The notes below the pieces were generated by a model that did not search any database, had not been told where the DNA came from, and saw only the letters and a list, made by a program, of their open reading frames with translations. Below, one piece after another: positions 1-7,752 of a DNA stretch of 13,214 nucleotides. This DNA is from DATJWY01 sp035500775 (lineage in GTDB: Bacteria > Pseudomonadota > Alphaproteobacteria > Acetobacterales > Acetobacteraceae), in the NCBI GenBank assembly GCA_035500775.1, contig DATJWY010000045.1, positions 1 through 13,214 of the forward strand, in the 5' to 3' direction. Both the position numbers and the translations under genes were made by a program. Positions within the stretch are counted from its first letter, which is position 1. The number at the start of each line of letters is the position of its first letter.

Positions 1-3
1 ACT

Positions 4-95
4 GGGGCCATCGGCCCCAGACCCCATTTCGTTTGGCAAGTTTGCCGATCACATCAGAGTATTTTAAAAAAATGGGGTCTGGGGCCGATGGCCCC
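4..95. repeat. Perfect 26-bp inverted repeat around a 40-bp spacer
   Basis: Positions 4-29 and 70-95 are exact reverse complements over 26 bp. Each arm itself contains a smaller hairpin (GGGGCC and GGCCCC separated by 3 bases). The 40-bp spacer is much richer in A/T than the flanking DNA and contains a T/A run at 61-72. This pair forms the inner arms of locus A. Perfect identity of the arms points to recent duplication, gene conversion between arms, or selection for the folded form. Confidence 0.9.
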
Positions 96-97
96 GT

Positions 98-111
98 CGT
101 GCGCAAGCACG
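98..111. other. Small hairpin with GCAA tetraloop inside locus A
   Basis: CGTGC (98-102) pairs with GCACG (107-111) around the loop GCAA, a GNRA-type tetraloop on the plus strand. It sits between the inner and outer hairpin modules of the right arm of locus A, where the other copies have only a short CGGGGTCC-type linker. It is therefore an insertion specific to this copy. The stem is short and could be chance. Confidence 0.4.
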
Positions 112-164
112 CCTTCGCGTGACGGGTCCAGGGCGGAGCCCTGGCCTTGCCAGGCCGCCGACGA

Positions 165-1190
165 TCAGACCGGCGGCGGATTGCGCTCCGGAAAGCCGCG
201 CTGGTGCCAGTACGGGTAGGCGAGCGGCAGGGCGCTTGCCGCGTCCAGCCGCGCCACCTGCTCCGGGGTCAGCTCCCAGCCCACCGCGCCGAGATTCTGC
301 CGCAACTGCGCCTCGTCCCGCGCGCCGATGATGACGCTGGAGACGGTCGGGCGGCGCAGCAGCCAGTTCAGCGCGATCTGCGGCACGGTCTTGCCGGTTT
401 CCGCCGCCACCGCGTCCAGCGCGTCGATCACCTGGAACAGATACTCCTCGCTCACTGGCGGTCCCTGCACGGCGGTCTTGTGCAGCCGGCTCGTCGCCGG
501 CAGCGCCTGGCCGCGCCGGATCTTGCCGGTCAGCCGCCCCCAGCCGAGCGGGCTCCAGACCATCGCCCCGATTCCCTGGTCGAGGCCGAGCGGCATCAGC
601 TCCCACTCATAGTCGCGGCCGATCAGCGAGTAATAGGTCTGGTTGACGATGTAGCGCGGATAGCCGTGGCGGTCGGCGGCGGCGAGCGATTTCATCAGGT
701 GCCAGCCGGAGAAATTCGAAACGCCGACGTAGCGGATCTTGCCGGCGCGCACGAGGTCGTCGAGCGTCGCCAGCGTTTCCTCGACCGGCGTCTGCGCGTC
801 GAAGCCGTGCAGCTGGAAGATGTCGATGTAATCCGTGCCGAGGCGCCGCAGCGCCTTCTCGCAAGCCTGGATCAGATGGTAGCGCGAGGACCCGACATCG
901 TTCGGCCCCGGCCCGGAGCGGAACGTCGCCTTGGTCGAGATCAGCACCTGGCCGCGCCGGTCCTTGATCGCCTCGCCCAGAACCTCCTCCGCCGCGCCGT
1001 CGGAGTAGATGTCGGCGCTGTCGAACAGATTGACGCCGGCCTCGAGGCAGATATCGACCAGCCGCCGCGCCGCCGCCACATCCGTCTGCCCCCAGGCGGC
1101 GAAGAACTCGCCCTTGCCGCCGAACGTGGCGGTACCGAAGCTCAGCACCGGCACGTTGAAGCCGGAAGCCCCTAAGCGTCTGTAGTCCAT
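165..1190 (-). CDS. Aldo/keto reductase family oxidoreductase
   Basis: Predicted cytoplasmic NADPH-dependent reductase of 341 residues with the (beta/alpha)8-barrel aldo/keto reductase pattern. The N-terminus MDYRRLGASGFNVPVLSFGT is typical of the family. The catalytic tetrad is visible as Asp57 and Tyr62 (in FDSADIYSDG), Lys87 (ISTK) and His128 (FQLHG). The later motifs YVGVSNFSGW, SPLGWGRLTGK and SSVIIGAR are the usual substrate-loop and cofactor-binding stretches. The start at 1190 is chosen because an AGGGAG ribosome-binding site lies about 7 bp upstream and because the family alignment starts here. The 29 extra upstream codons read through the repeat-rich region and have no family likeness. 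Substrate is unknown. The gene stands alone, bracketed by palindromic elements A and B/C. Confidence 0.93.
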   Translation of the reverse strand: MDYRRLGASGFNVPVLSFGTATFGGKGEFFAAWGQTDVAAARRLVDICLEAGVNLFDSADIYSDGAAEEVLGEAIKDRRGQVLISTKATFRSGPGPNDVGSSRYHLIQACEKALRRLGTDYIDIFQLHGFDAQTPVEETLATLDDLVRAGKIRYVGVSNFSGWHLMKSLAAADRHGYPRYIVNQTYYSLIGRDYEWELMPLGLDQGIGAMVWSPLGWGRLTGKIRRGQALPATSRLHKTAVQGPPVSEEYLFQVIDALDAVAAETGKTVPQIALNWLLRRPTVSSVIIGARDEAQLRQNLGAVGWELTPEQVARLDAASALPLAYPYWHQRGFPERNPPPV

Positions 1191-1220
1191 GCCGCTCTCC
1201 CTTTGGCGTTGGCGCCTGGA

Positions 1221-1451
1221 AAGGCCAGGGGCTCCGCCCCTGGACCCCGCTGGGGCCTTGAGGCCCCAGACCCCCAATACTTAAGAATATTTTTGAAAAT
1301 AACAGATGCTATTTATGAAAATCTATTCAATATTAGTTTAATAAACAACATACTCCATCAGATTTATTAAAAGTAAAATACACACAAACCAAAGTAACGG
1401 ATTCCAAAGGCTAAGCCTTTGGCGGGGTCCAGGGGCAGCGCCCCTGGCCTT
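1221..1451. repeat. Composite palindromic element, locus B/C, with long AT-rich core
   Basis: This 231-bp element starts AAGGCCAGGG and ends CCCTGGCCTT, i.e. with mirror-image ends. The left arm has outer hairpin CCAGGGGC-TCC-GCCCCTGG (1225-1243) and inner hairpin CTGGGGCCT-TG-AGGCCCCAG (1250-1269). The right arm has inner hairpin CCAAAGGC-TAA-GCCTTTGG (1404-1422) and outer hairpin CCAGGGGC-AGC-GCCCCTGG (1429-1447). Between them is an AT-rich core (1276-1400). The right outer hairpin lies about 31 bp beyond the glnE stop codon. The left arm lies about 35 bp upstream of the aldo/keto reductase start. The 30 bases at 1221-1250 are identical to 9221-9250. Confidence 0.85.
1276..1400. other. AT-rich core of locus B/C
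   Basis: By direct count, the 100 bases 1281-1380 contain only 18 G or C, in a window that is otherwise strongly GC-rich. It has stop codons in all frames and no plausible gene. It contains short A/T tracts and several TATA-like words, so it could carry the minus-strand promoter of the aldo/keto reductase, but no clear -35/-10 pair stands out. The corresponding part of locus D is about 110 bp shorter. It could be inserted foreign DNA or an ancestral core lost from D. Confidence 0.8.
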
Positions 1452-1478
1452 ACTGACCCAACATAAACCACGCCAAGA

Positions 1479-4280
1479 TCACCCGGTTTCCACCGTCCCC
1501 ACCAGACGCGTGAACGCCTCCCGCACCCGGAGCGCCAGCGCGTCCAGCCCCGCTTCCAGCGCCGCCGGCTCGGCCGGCAGCCCGGTCGCGCGGGCGATCC
1601 GCTCCGCCACCGGCCCCGGCACCGTGGCGGGCGCCGCCGGCCCCAGGGTGATGCGGAGCAGGCTCTGCACCGCGCGCCATTGCCGGTCCGCCTCGGTCAG
1701 CAGCGCCGCATCCGAGGGCGCGAGCAGTCCGGCGGCGCCGAGGCGGCGGAACGCGGCCTCGGTGTTGCTGTTCAGCACGCCCCGGTGCCGCGCGTGCACG
1801 AGTTGCAGCACCTGGGCGATGAACTCCACTTCCATCAGCCCGCCCGGCCGCGGCTTCACGTCGAACGCGCCCTTGCCGGGCAGGTCGCGCAGCATCCGCA
1901 CCCGCATCGTCGCCGCGTCATGCCGCACCGTCTCCGGGTCGCCCGCCTGCCGCAGCGCCTCCCGGATGGAGGCGCGCACCCGGGCGCGGAGCCGCTCGCC
2001 GCCCGCGACCACGCGCGCGCGGGTCAGCGCCATGCGTTCCCAGGTCCAGGCATCCGCGCGGTGGTAGCGGCGGAAGGCGGCGAGCGAAACCGCGACCGGC
2101 CCGTGGCGCCCGGACGGCCGCAGCCGCATGTCCACCGGATAGAGCGGCCCCGCCCGCCCCGGCGCCGTCAGCGCCGTCACCACCGCCTGCGCCGCCCGCG
2201 CGTAGTATTGCGGCACCGGCACCGGCTTGTCGCCCTGGCTCTCCGTGGCGCCGGGCGGGTGGTCATAGACGAGCATCAGGTCGAGGTCGGAGCCGGCCAT
2301 CATCTCCCGGCTGCCCGCCTTGCCGAGCGCCACCACCACCATGTCCCCGCCCGGCACCGTGCCGTAGCGCGCCGCATGCTCGGCCAGCACGCGCGGCAGG
2401 AGGGCGCCGAGCGTGGCATCGGCGAGGGCGGTGCGCGCCGCGCTGGCGCTGTCCACGTCGAGCAGCCCCTCCATCTCGGCGGTGGCCAGCCGGAATTCCT
2501 CGCCGCGCACGAAGCGGCGGGCGATGGCGAGCGCGTCCTCCAGCATGCGGGCGTCGCGCAGTTGCAGGGCCAGCGTGGCGGCCGGATCGGGGTCGATCTC
2601 GCGCGGGGCGATCAGGCCTTCCAGCGCCTCCGGCGCCATCGCCAGATGGTCGGCGAGCGAGGGGGCGGCGCCTAGCACGGCGGCCACCCGGTCGAGCAGC
2701 GCCGGGTTGCGTTGCAGCAGCGAGAGGATCTGCACCCCGGCCGGCAGGCGCCCGATCATCGCGTCCAGCCGGGCGAAGGCGGCATCGGGCTGCGTCTGCC
2801 GGGCGAGGGTGGTGATGAAGGCGGGCAGCAGCGCGTGCAACAGCTCCCGCGCCCGCTCCGAGCGCAGCGCGCGCGGCCGTCCGTGCATCCAGGTCTCGAT
2901 GGCGGCGAGCACCGAGCGCGGCCGCTGGTAGCCGAGCCGGGCCAGCTCGGTCTCGGTCGCCTCGGCCGGGGCGGCGAAATCGAGGGCGCTCAGATCGAAT
3001 TCCGGCGCGACATCCGGCGGCTCGGCCGGGATCTCGAACAAGCCGGCATAGGCGGCGTGCACCCGCGTCAGATGGCCGATCAACACCGTGGCGAAGCCGG
3101 CGGCGTCGGGATAGCCCATGAAGGCGGCGAAGGCGGCGAGTTCCGGCGGGCGGGCGGGCAGGCTGTGCGTCTGCCGGTCATCCACCATTTGCAGCCGGTG
3201 CTCGGCGGTGCGCAGGAAGCGATACGCCGCCTCCAGCGCCGTGGCGGTTTCGGCCGGCAGCTTGCCGGCGGCGGCGAGGGCGCGCAGCGCCGGCACCGTC
3301 TCCCGCTGCCGGAGTCCGGGATCGCGCCCGCCCCAGACGAGCTGCAACGCCTGGGCGGCGAACTCGACCTCGCGGATGCCGCCCTCGCCGAGCTTGAGAT
3401 TATGGCCGGGCACCCGCGCCGCCGGATCGGCCCCGGCGGCGAGCGCGGTGCCCTTGTGCTCGTCGATTCGCCGCTTCATTGCGTGGATGTCGGCGATGGC
3501 GGCGAAATCCAGGTGGCGGCGCCATATGAAGGGGCGGATCGCTTCCAGGAAGCGGTCGCCGAGCGCGTGGTCGCCGGCGACCGGCCGCGCCTTGATCATC
3601 GCGGCGCGTTCCCAGGTCAGCGCCATGCTTTCGTAGTAGGCAATGGCGCCGGGGAACGCGATCGCCGGCGGGGTTGCCCCCGGATCCGGGCGAAGGCGAA
3701 GATCGGTGCGGAACACGTAGCCGTCCGCGTCGCGCGTCTCCATAAGGGCAACCAGGTCGCGGGCCATGCGGCTGAACACCCGGCCGCTCAGCCCCTCGGG
3801 ATCGGGGGGGATTTCGGGGTCGTAGAGAAGGACGAGATCAACATCGCTGGAATAGTTCAGTTCCCGCGCCCCGAGTTTGCCCATGCCGAGCACGGTGAAG
3901 CCGGACTCGCGCGCGGGCTCCTCGGGCCGGGCCAAAACGAGTTCGCCGCGGCCATGCGCGGCGCGGAGCAGATGCGCGACGGCGAGGCCGAGCGTCGCGT
4001 CCGCGAGGTCGGAGAGCGCGGCGGTGACGCTTTCGAGCGGCCAGAGGCCGCGAATATCGGCGAGCGCGGTGAGCAGGGCGACACGCCGCTTGGCCTGGCG
4101 CATCGCGCGCGCCACCGCCGCGCGCGGGGAGGCGGGCGGCGTCCGGCGCAGCGTGTCGAGCGCCTCGGTCAGCAGCGCGTCCGGTCCGTCCGTCGTGAGG
4201 CGGGGCAGCACGTCCGGCTCCCGGGCGGCGAGGGACGCGAGATAAGGGCTGTGGGCAAAGTCCATGCTCCAGGCTGTCAT
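1479..4280 (-). CDS. glnE: Bifunctional glutamine synthetase adenylyltransferase/adenylyl-removing enzyme
   Basis: Cytoplasmic regulator that adenylylates (inactivates) and de-adenylylates (reactivates) glutamine synthetase in response to PII and glutamine. The 933 residues match the usual length (about 950). Both nucleotidyltransferase halves are present. The N-terminal adenylyl-removing half has GMGKLGARELNYSSDVDL (Asp146/Asp148), DLRLRP and KLGEGGIREVEF (about 291-305). The C-terminal adenylyltransferase half has ALGKAGSREMMAGSDLDLML (Asp665/Asp667), DMRLRPSGRHG and a matching PGGLMEVEF motif near 810. All metal-binding aspartates are intact. Start is uncertain: ATG 4280 is chosen. ATG 4265 (MDFAHSPY) is also plausible, while a GTG at 4325 would almost meet the divergent gene's start at 4328. 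No strong ribosome-binding site distinguishes them. The 3' end faces palindromic element B/C. Confidence 0.95.
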   Translation of the reverse strand: MTAWSMDFAHSPYLASLAAREPDVLPRLTTDGPDALLTEALDTLRRTPPASPRAAVARAMRQAKRRVALLTALADIRGLWPLESVTAALSDLADATLGLAVAHLLRAAHGRGELVLARPEEPARESGFTVLGMGKLGARELNYSSDVDLVLLYDPEIPPDPEGLSGRVFSRMARDLVALMETRDADGYVFRTDLRLRPDPGATPPAIAFPGAIAYYESMALTWERAAMIKARPVAGDHALGDRFLEAIRPFIWRRHLDFAAIADIHAMKRRIDEHKGTALAAGADPAARVPGHNLKLGEGGIREVEFAAQALQLVWGGRDPGLRQRETVPALRALAAAGKLPAETATALEAAYRFLRTAEHRLQMVDDRQTHSLPARPPELAAFAAFMGYPDAAGFATVLIGHLTRVHAAYAGLFEIPAEPPDVAPEFDLSALDFAAPAEATETELARLGYQRPRSVLAAIETWMHGRPRALRSERARELLHALLPAFITTLARQTQPDAAFARLDAMIGRLPAGVQILSLLQRNPALLDRVAAVLGAAPSLADHLAMAPEALEGLIAPREIDPDPAATLALQLRDARMLEDALAIARRFVRGEEFRLATAEMEGLLDVDSASAARTALADATLGALLPRVLAEHAARYGTVPGGDMVVVALGKAGSREMMAGSDLDLMLVYDHPPGATESQGDKPVPVPQYYARAAQAVVTALTAPGRAGPLYPVDMRLRPSGRHGPVAVSLAAFRRYHRADAWTWERMALTRARVVAGGERLRARVRASIREALRQAGDPETVRHDAATMRVRMLRDLPGKGAFDVKPRPGGLMEVEFIAQVLQLVHARHRGVLNSNTEAAFRRLGAAGLLAPSDAALLTEADRQWRAVQSLLRITLGPAAPATVPGPVAERIARATGLPAEPAALEAGLDALALRVREAFTRLVGTVETG

Positions 4281-4327
4281 GCCCGGCCGGGCGATGCCAG
4301 CGCCGTTGACACGGGCCCGTATCACCC
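4281..4327. promoter_or_regulatory. 47-bp divergent intergenic region between glnE and the AsmA-like gene
   Basis: Both divergent transcripts must start in or around this very short gap, so each promoter probably overlaps the opposite gene's 5' end. A TTGACA word sits at 4306-4311, but a -10 at normal spacing would fall inside the plus-strand coding start at 4328, so it is probably not that gene's promoter. No clear Shine-Dalgarno sequence precedes 4328, so the plus-strand message may be leaderless or start further upstream within glnE. Confidence 0.4.
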
Positions 4328-7300
4328 ATGCTGAAGCGCTACTCCCTCCGCCTCGCCCATCTGCTGTGGGAAGTGCTGGCCGGCCTCGCCGTGCTCGGGC
4401 TGGTGCTCGCGGGCGGCCTCGCCTGGCGGCTCTCCAAGGGGCCGATCGACGTCACCTGGTTCGCCCGCCGCATCGAGGCGGCGATCGCGGCCGATGGCAC
4501 GCGGGTCGCCGTTCACTCGGCGGCGCTCGCCTGGGAGGGATTCCAGGCCCTGGACGCGCCGGTCGACATCCGGCTGACCGGCCTCTCCGTCACCGATCCG
4601 GCGGGAACGGTGCTGCTCCGGGTGCCGCGCGCCGCGCTCTTCCTGGCGCCGGACGAGCTGGTGCTGGGCCGCATCGTCCCGCGCACACTGGAGGTGGAGG
4701 GCGCCAGCCTGCGGCTGATCCGCGCCGCCGATGGCGGCATCCGCCTCGATACCGGCATGGCGCAGTCGAACGCCCCCGCCGCCGGCGCGGGGATGGGCGC
4801 GCGGATGGGCGCGATGGGGGGAGGCACCGCCGCCGATCCGCTCAGCGAATTCCGCACGCCTGCGCGTGGGCAGGCAACCGGCGGATCGGCACTCAGCCAG
4901 TTGCACCACGTGCTGATCCGCGACCTGCGCGTCACGGTGGAGGACCAGCAGCTTGGCGCGACCTGGGCGGTGGAGCATGCCTCGGCCGATTTCCGCCGCC
5001 TGCGCCGGGGTGGCCTCACCGGCCGGGCCGAGCTGCCGCTGCGGCTCGGCGATCTCAGCGCCAGCCTGACGCTCGACGGATCGCTGCCGCGCCAGAGCGG
5101 CGAGTCGGCGCGGCTGCGGGCGCGCCTCTCGCCCGTATCCCCGGCCGCGCTGGCGCGGGCGGCACCGAGGCTGGCCGGGCTCGCCGCCTTCGATGCGCCG
5201 GTCGCCCTCGACCTGACCCTCGACCTGACCGACGCGCTCCGCCCCGCCCATTTCAGCCTCGTTGCCGAGAGCGGCGCGGGCACGGCGCGGGCCGGGCGCG
5301 GCACGGTGCCGCTGAAGGCGGCGACGCTGCGGCTTTCCGGCACGCCGGAGGCGGCGACGCTGGACGAGCTGACCCTCGCGCTGACACCGCCGCCGAACGT
5401 GGCCGCCGGCCCGGTGCTGCATGCCAGCGGCAGCGCGCGCCGCGAGGCCGGGCAGATCCGCGCCACGCTGAGCCTCGACGTTGACCGCGTGCCCTTCGCC
5501 GACCTCGCCCGCTACTGGCCCGAAGGCGCCGGCGGCGGCGCCCGGCCCTGGCTCGTCCGGAACGTCACCGCCGGGGTGGCGCATGACGGGCATTTCAACG
5601 TCTCCCTGGAGGCGCCGGAAGATTTTTCCACGGTCAACCCGACCGCCGCGTCCGGCACGCTCGAGGCCAATGACCTGACCCTGCACTGGCTGCGCCCGGT
5701 GCCGCCGATCGAGCATGCCAATGCCCATCTCGTGCTTGAGAGCCCGGATGCGCTGACCATCACCACGCAGGGCGGCCGGCAGGGCGGGCTCACCGTGTCC
5801 GGCGGCACCATGCGGGTGGTCGGCATGATGACGCCGCATCAGGTCGCCTTGCTCGATCTGCGGATCGAGGGCGGACTCGCCAATGTCATCACCCTGCTGC
5901 GGCATCCGCGCCTGCGCCTGCTCTCCCGCCAGCCCTTCACCTTCGCCGATCCGGCGGGCGATGCCTCGGCGCGGCTGACCGTCCGGCTGCCGCTGGAAAA
6001 CAACGTCGATATGGACATGATCGCGCTGCGTGCCGACGCGACGCTCGCCGGCGTGCATCTCGGCGACGTCGCGGCCGGGCGTGACCTGGATAACGGCCAG
6101 CTGCATCTCACGGTCGATAATAATGGACTCCAGCTCACCGGCGATGCCGCGCTGTCCGGCATTCCGGCGAAGCTCACCGCGGCCATGGACTTCCGCGCCG
6201 GGCCGCCGGGGCAGGTGTTGCAGCGGATCAAGGTCTCCGGCCGCGCCAACCAGCGGCAGGCGGCGGCGGCCGGGCTCGATCTCATCGGCATCATGGACGG
6301 GGAAGCGGCGCTCGATGCCACCTATGAGGGGCGGCGTGGCGGCACGGCCAGCCTGCTCGTGGATGCCGACCTGACGCCGGCGCGCCTCACCGTGCCGCTC
6401 GGCTGGTCGAAGCAGGCGGGGGAGGCGGCGCATGCGACCCTCCGCCTGCGGCTCGACCATGACCGCCTTACCGGCATCGAGGACATCGCCGCGAGCGGCC
6501 CCGGCCTCGACGTGCGGAGCCATGTCGAGGCGGTGGGCGGCAAGCCGAGCCGGCTCTTGCTCGACCGTGTGGTGCTTGGCCAGACCCGCGGCGGCGGCAG
6601 TATCGCTTTCCCGCAACGGCCGGGGGAGCCGGTGCGGGCGCGGCTCTCCGGGCCGGTGCTCGATCTCGCCGCGCAGTTCGCCCATGGCGGGGACGCGACG
6701 CCGGCCAAGCCGCGCGACCGCGCCGCCGCGCAGAAGCCGGGTGCGCCCTGGGTGGTGGATGCGAATTTCGACCGGGTGCAGCTCGCCAACGGCGTCGCCT
6801 TGCCCGGCCTTGTCGCCCACATGGAGAATGACGGGCTGCATATGCGGGCGGCGCGCATCCAGTGCGGCCGGCCGGAGACGCTGGTGCGGGCGACGCTGGC
6901 CGGCGACGGCAAGGCGCGGCGGCTCGCCATCAGCGCCGCCAATGCGGGTGTCGTGCTGCGCGGGACCGATGTCATTCACACCATCGAGGGCGGCGGGCTG
7001 GCGTTGGACGGCGTGTATGACGACAGCGTCGCGGGCTCGCCGCTGACCGGCACGGCGCGGCTGACTGAGTTCCGTGTGCGGGACGCGCCGGTCATGGGGC
7101 GGCTGCTGCAGGCGATGACGCTCTACGGCATGACTGACGTGCTGCGCGGCCCGGGACTGCGCTTCAGCCGGCTGGAGGCGCCGTTCCGCCTCGACGATGA
7201 CGTGCTGGAACTGCGCGACGCGCGGGCCTTCAGCCCGTCGCTCGGGATGACGGTGCGCGGCACGATCGATCTCGCGGCGCACTCCGCCGATCTACAGGGC

Positions 7301-7504
7301 ACCATCGTGCCGGCGTATTTCTTCAACCAGTTGCTCGGCAACGTGCCGCTGGTCGGCCGTCTGTTCAGCCCGGAGCGGGGCGGCGGCGTGTTCGCCGCGA
7401 CATTCACCGTGCACGGCTCGCTGAAGGATCCGGTGGTACGGGTGAATCCGCTGGCCGCGCTGACGCCGGGGTTTTTGCGCGGCGTGTTCGGGATATTCGA
7501 CTGA
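4328..7504 (+). CDS. AsmA/YhdP-like DUF3971 envelope protein
   Basis: A 1058-residue protein predicted to be anchored in the inner membrane and to extend into the periplasm. One N-terminal transmembrane segment is visible (about residues 12-33, LLWEVLAGLAVLGLVLAGGLAW), followed by a long chain of beta-rich repeats. The C-terminus (about 890-1058) is the hallmark: PVMGRLLQAMTLYGMTDVL, then PAYFFNQLLGNVPLVGRLF, GGGVFAATFTVHGSLKDP and VNPLAALTPGFLRGVF, as in AsmA-like DUF3971/YhdP proteins of alphaproteobacteria. Members of this superfamily (YhdP, TamB, AsmA) are implicated in phospholipid transport between membranes; a lipid-transfer role here is inference. A Gly/Met-rich linker at about 148-175 (GMGARMGAMGGG) looks lineage-specific. 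The start at 4328 keeps the membrane anchor near the N-terminus. The gene is divergent from glnE. Confidence 0.9.
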   Translation: MLKRYSLRLAHLLWEVLAGLAVLGLVLAGGLAWRLSKGPIDVTWFARRIEAAIAADGTRVAVHSAALAWEGFQALDAPVDIRLTGLSVTDPAGTVLLRVPRAALFLAPDELVLGRIVPRTLEVEGASLRLIRAADGGIRLDTGMAQSNAPAAGAGMGARMGAMGGGTAADPLSEFRTPARGQATGGSALSQLHHVLIRDLRVTVEDQQLGATWAVEHASADFRRLRRGGLTGRAELPLRLGDLSASLTLDGSLPRQSGESARLRARLSPVSPAALARAAPRLAGLAAFDAPVALDLTLDLTDALRPAHFSLVAESGAGTARAGRGTVPLKAATLRLSGTPEAATLDELTLALTPPPNVAAGPVLHASGSARREAGQIRATLSLDVDRVPFADLARYWPEGAGGGARPWLVRNVTAGVAHDGHFNVSLEAPEDFSTVNPTAASGTLEANDLTLHWLRPVPPIEHANAHLVLESPDALTITTQGGRQGGLTVSGGTMRVVGMMTPHQVALLDLRIEGGLANVITLLRHPRLRLLSRQPFTFADPAGDASARLTVRLPLENNVDMDMIALRADATLAGVHLGDVAAGRDLDNGQLHLTVDNNGLQLTGDAALSGIPAKLTAAMDFRAGPPGQVLQRIKVSGRANQRQAAAAGLDLIGIMDGEAALDATYEGRRGGTASLLVDADLTPARLTVPLGWSKQAGEAAHATLRLRLDHDRLTGIEDIAASGPGLDVRSHVEAVGGKPSRLLLDRVVLGQTRGGGSIAFPQRPGEPVRARLSGPVLDLAAQFAHGGDATPAKPRDRAAAQKPGAPWVVDANFDRVQLANGVALPGLVAHMENDGLHMRAARIQCGRPETLVRATLAGDGKARRLAISAANAGVVLRGTDVIHTIEGGGLALDGVYDDSVAGSPLTGTARLTEFRVRDAPVMGRLLQAMTLYGMTDVLRGPGLRFSRLEAPFRLDDDVLELRDARAFSPSLGMTVRGTIDLAAHSADLQGTIVPAYFFNQLLGNVPLVGRLFSPERGGGVFAATFTVHGSLKDPVVRVNPLAALTPGFLRGVFGIFD
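4791..4813 (+). repeat. 12-bp tandem repeat inside the AsmA-like gene
   Basis: GGATGGGCGCG occurs at 4791-4801 and again at 4803-4813, followed by a degenerate third unit beginning GATGGGG. It encodes the Gly-Met-Gly-Ala / Arg-Met-Gly-Ala / Met-Gly-Gly-Gly linker. The 12-bp period preserves the reading frame, so slippage would change linker length by four residues at a time. Confidence 0.7.
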
Positions 7505-7567
7505 AACCACTGGCCTGGAGCGAAAACACGCCCATTGCTTTCGGCCGGTGATGCCGCGCCCCGGTTT

Positions 7568-7597
7568 GCGCGGGTGACGGGTTGGCGCGGGTGACGG
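7568..7597 (+). repeat. Two direct copies of GCGCGGGTGACGG, 17-bp period
   Basis: The 13-mer occurs at 7568-7580 and 7585-7597, a start-to-start distance of 17 bp with the linker GTTG. Two equal copies about one and a half helical turns apart, upstream of the transaminase, could be paired regulator sites or a simple local duplication. No known binding consensus is recognised. Confidence 0.6.
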
Positions 7598-7605
7598 CGC
7601 CGCCG

Positions 7606-7627
7606 CCCGGCTCGGGTTGGAGCCGGG
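7606..7627 (+). terminator. Stem-loop downstream of the AsmA-like gene, possible terminator
   Basis: CCCGGCTC (7606-7613) pairs perfectly with GAGCCGGG (7620-7627) around the 6-base loop GGGTTG. It lies 102 bp after the AsmA-like stop codon. The stem is strong but there is no T run afterwards, so it would not be a classical intrinsic terminator. It could be an RNA 3'-end stabiliser or chance in GC-rich DNA. Confidence 0.35.
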
Positions 7628-7723
7628 GTGCGCTCCGGCCGTCAAGGGAGGGTTCGAGTCATGTAAATTGCGCATTGCAGATATGCCATGGCTGCCGCGG
7701 CCATGACTGGGGTGTCACGGATG

Positions 7724-7752
7724 TTGAAGCCGGCCTGCCGCCGCGCAACGAT
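7724..7752 (+). promoter_or_regulatory. Weak sigma70-like promoter candidate for the transaminase
   Basis: TTGAAG (7724-7729) and AACGAT (7747-7752) are separated by 17 bp. The -35 matches the consensus at four of six positions and the -10 at three of six, including the important second A and last T. It would give a leader of roughly 85 nt before ATG 7844. Matches this weak arise easily by chance. Confidence 0.22.

Larger units (their letters stand above)
1..148. repeat. Composite palindromic element, locus A (left end cut by window)
   Basis: This is a copy of the modular intergenic element also seen at 1221-1451, 9221-9341 and 13143-13214. The outer left hairpin is missing because the window starts inside the element. 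Visible parts, in order, are an inner hairpin module (4-18), an A/T-richer centre (about 28-73), the mirror-image inner module (81-95), a small extra hairpin (98-111), and the outer hairpin CCAGGGC-GGA-GCCCTGG (128-144), ending in GGCCTT at 148. The stop codon of the minus-strand aldo/keto reductase (165-167) lies about 20 bp beyond the outer hairpin, so the element could end that transcript. There is no uridine run directly after the stem, so intrinsic termination is not proven. Confidence 0.75.

Noticed and set aside
1..1451. CRISPR array suggested by repeated hairpins
   Set aside because: The units are palindromic and irregularly spaced, with no uniform spacers and no cas genes.
4306..4311. 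TTGACA as a consensus -35 box for the AsmA-like gene
   Set aside because: A -10 at 17-bp spacing would lie inside the coding start at 4328, and removing those codons would delete part of the membrane anchor.
1680..4334. Long plus-strand open frames (1680-2675 and 2712-4334) antisense to glnE
   Set aside because: They have Arg/Gly/His-rich composition and no motifs, while GlnE on the other strand has both catalytic halves intact.
4322..7282. A 986-codon open frame on the minus strand, antisense to the AsmA-like gene
   Set aside because: It is rich in Arg, His, Gly, Gln and Pro with no recognisable domain, as expected for the antisense of a high-GC gene. The plus-strand protein has clear family motifs throughout.
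7637..7675. GGTTCGAGTC near 7650 resembles a tRNA T-loop, suggesting a tRNA gene or att-site remnant
   Set aside because: The flanking bases do not form a T-stem and no acceptor, D or anticodon arm is found nearby.
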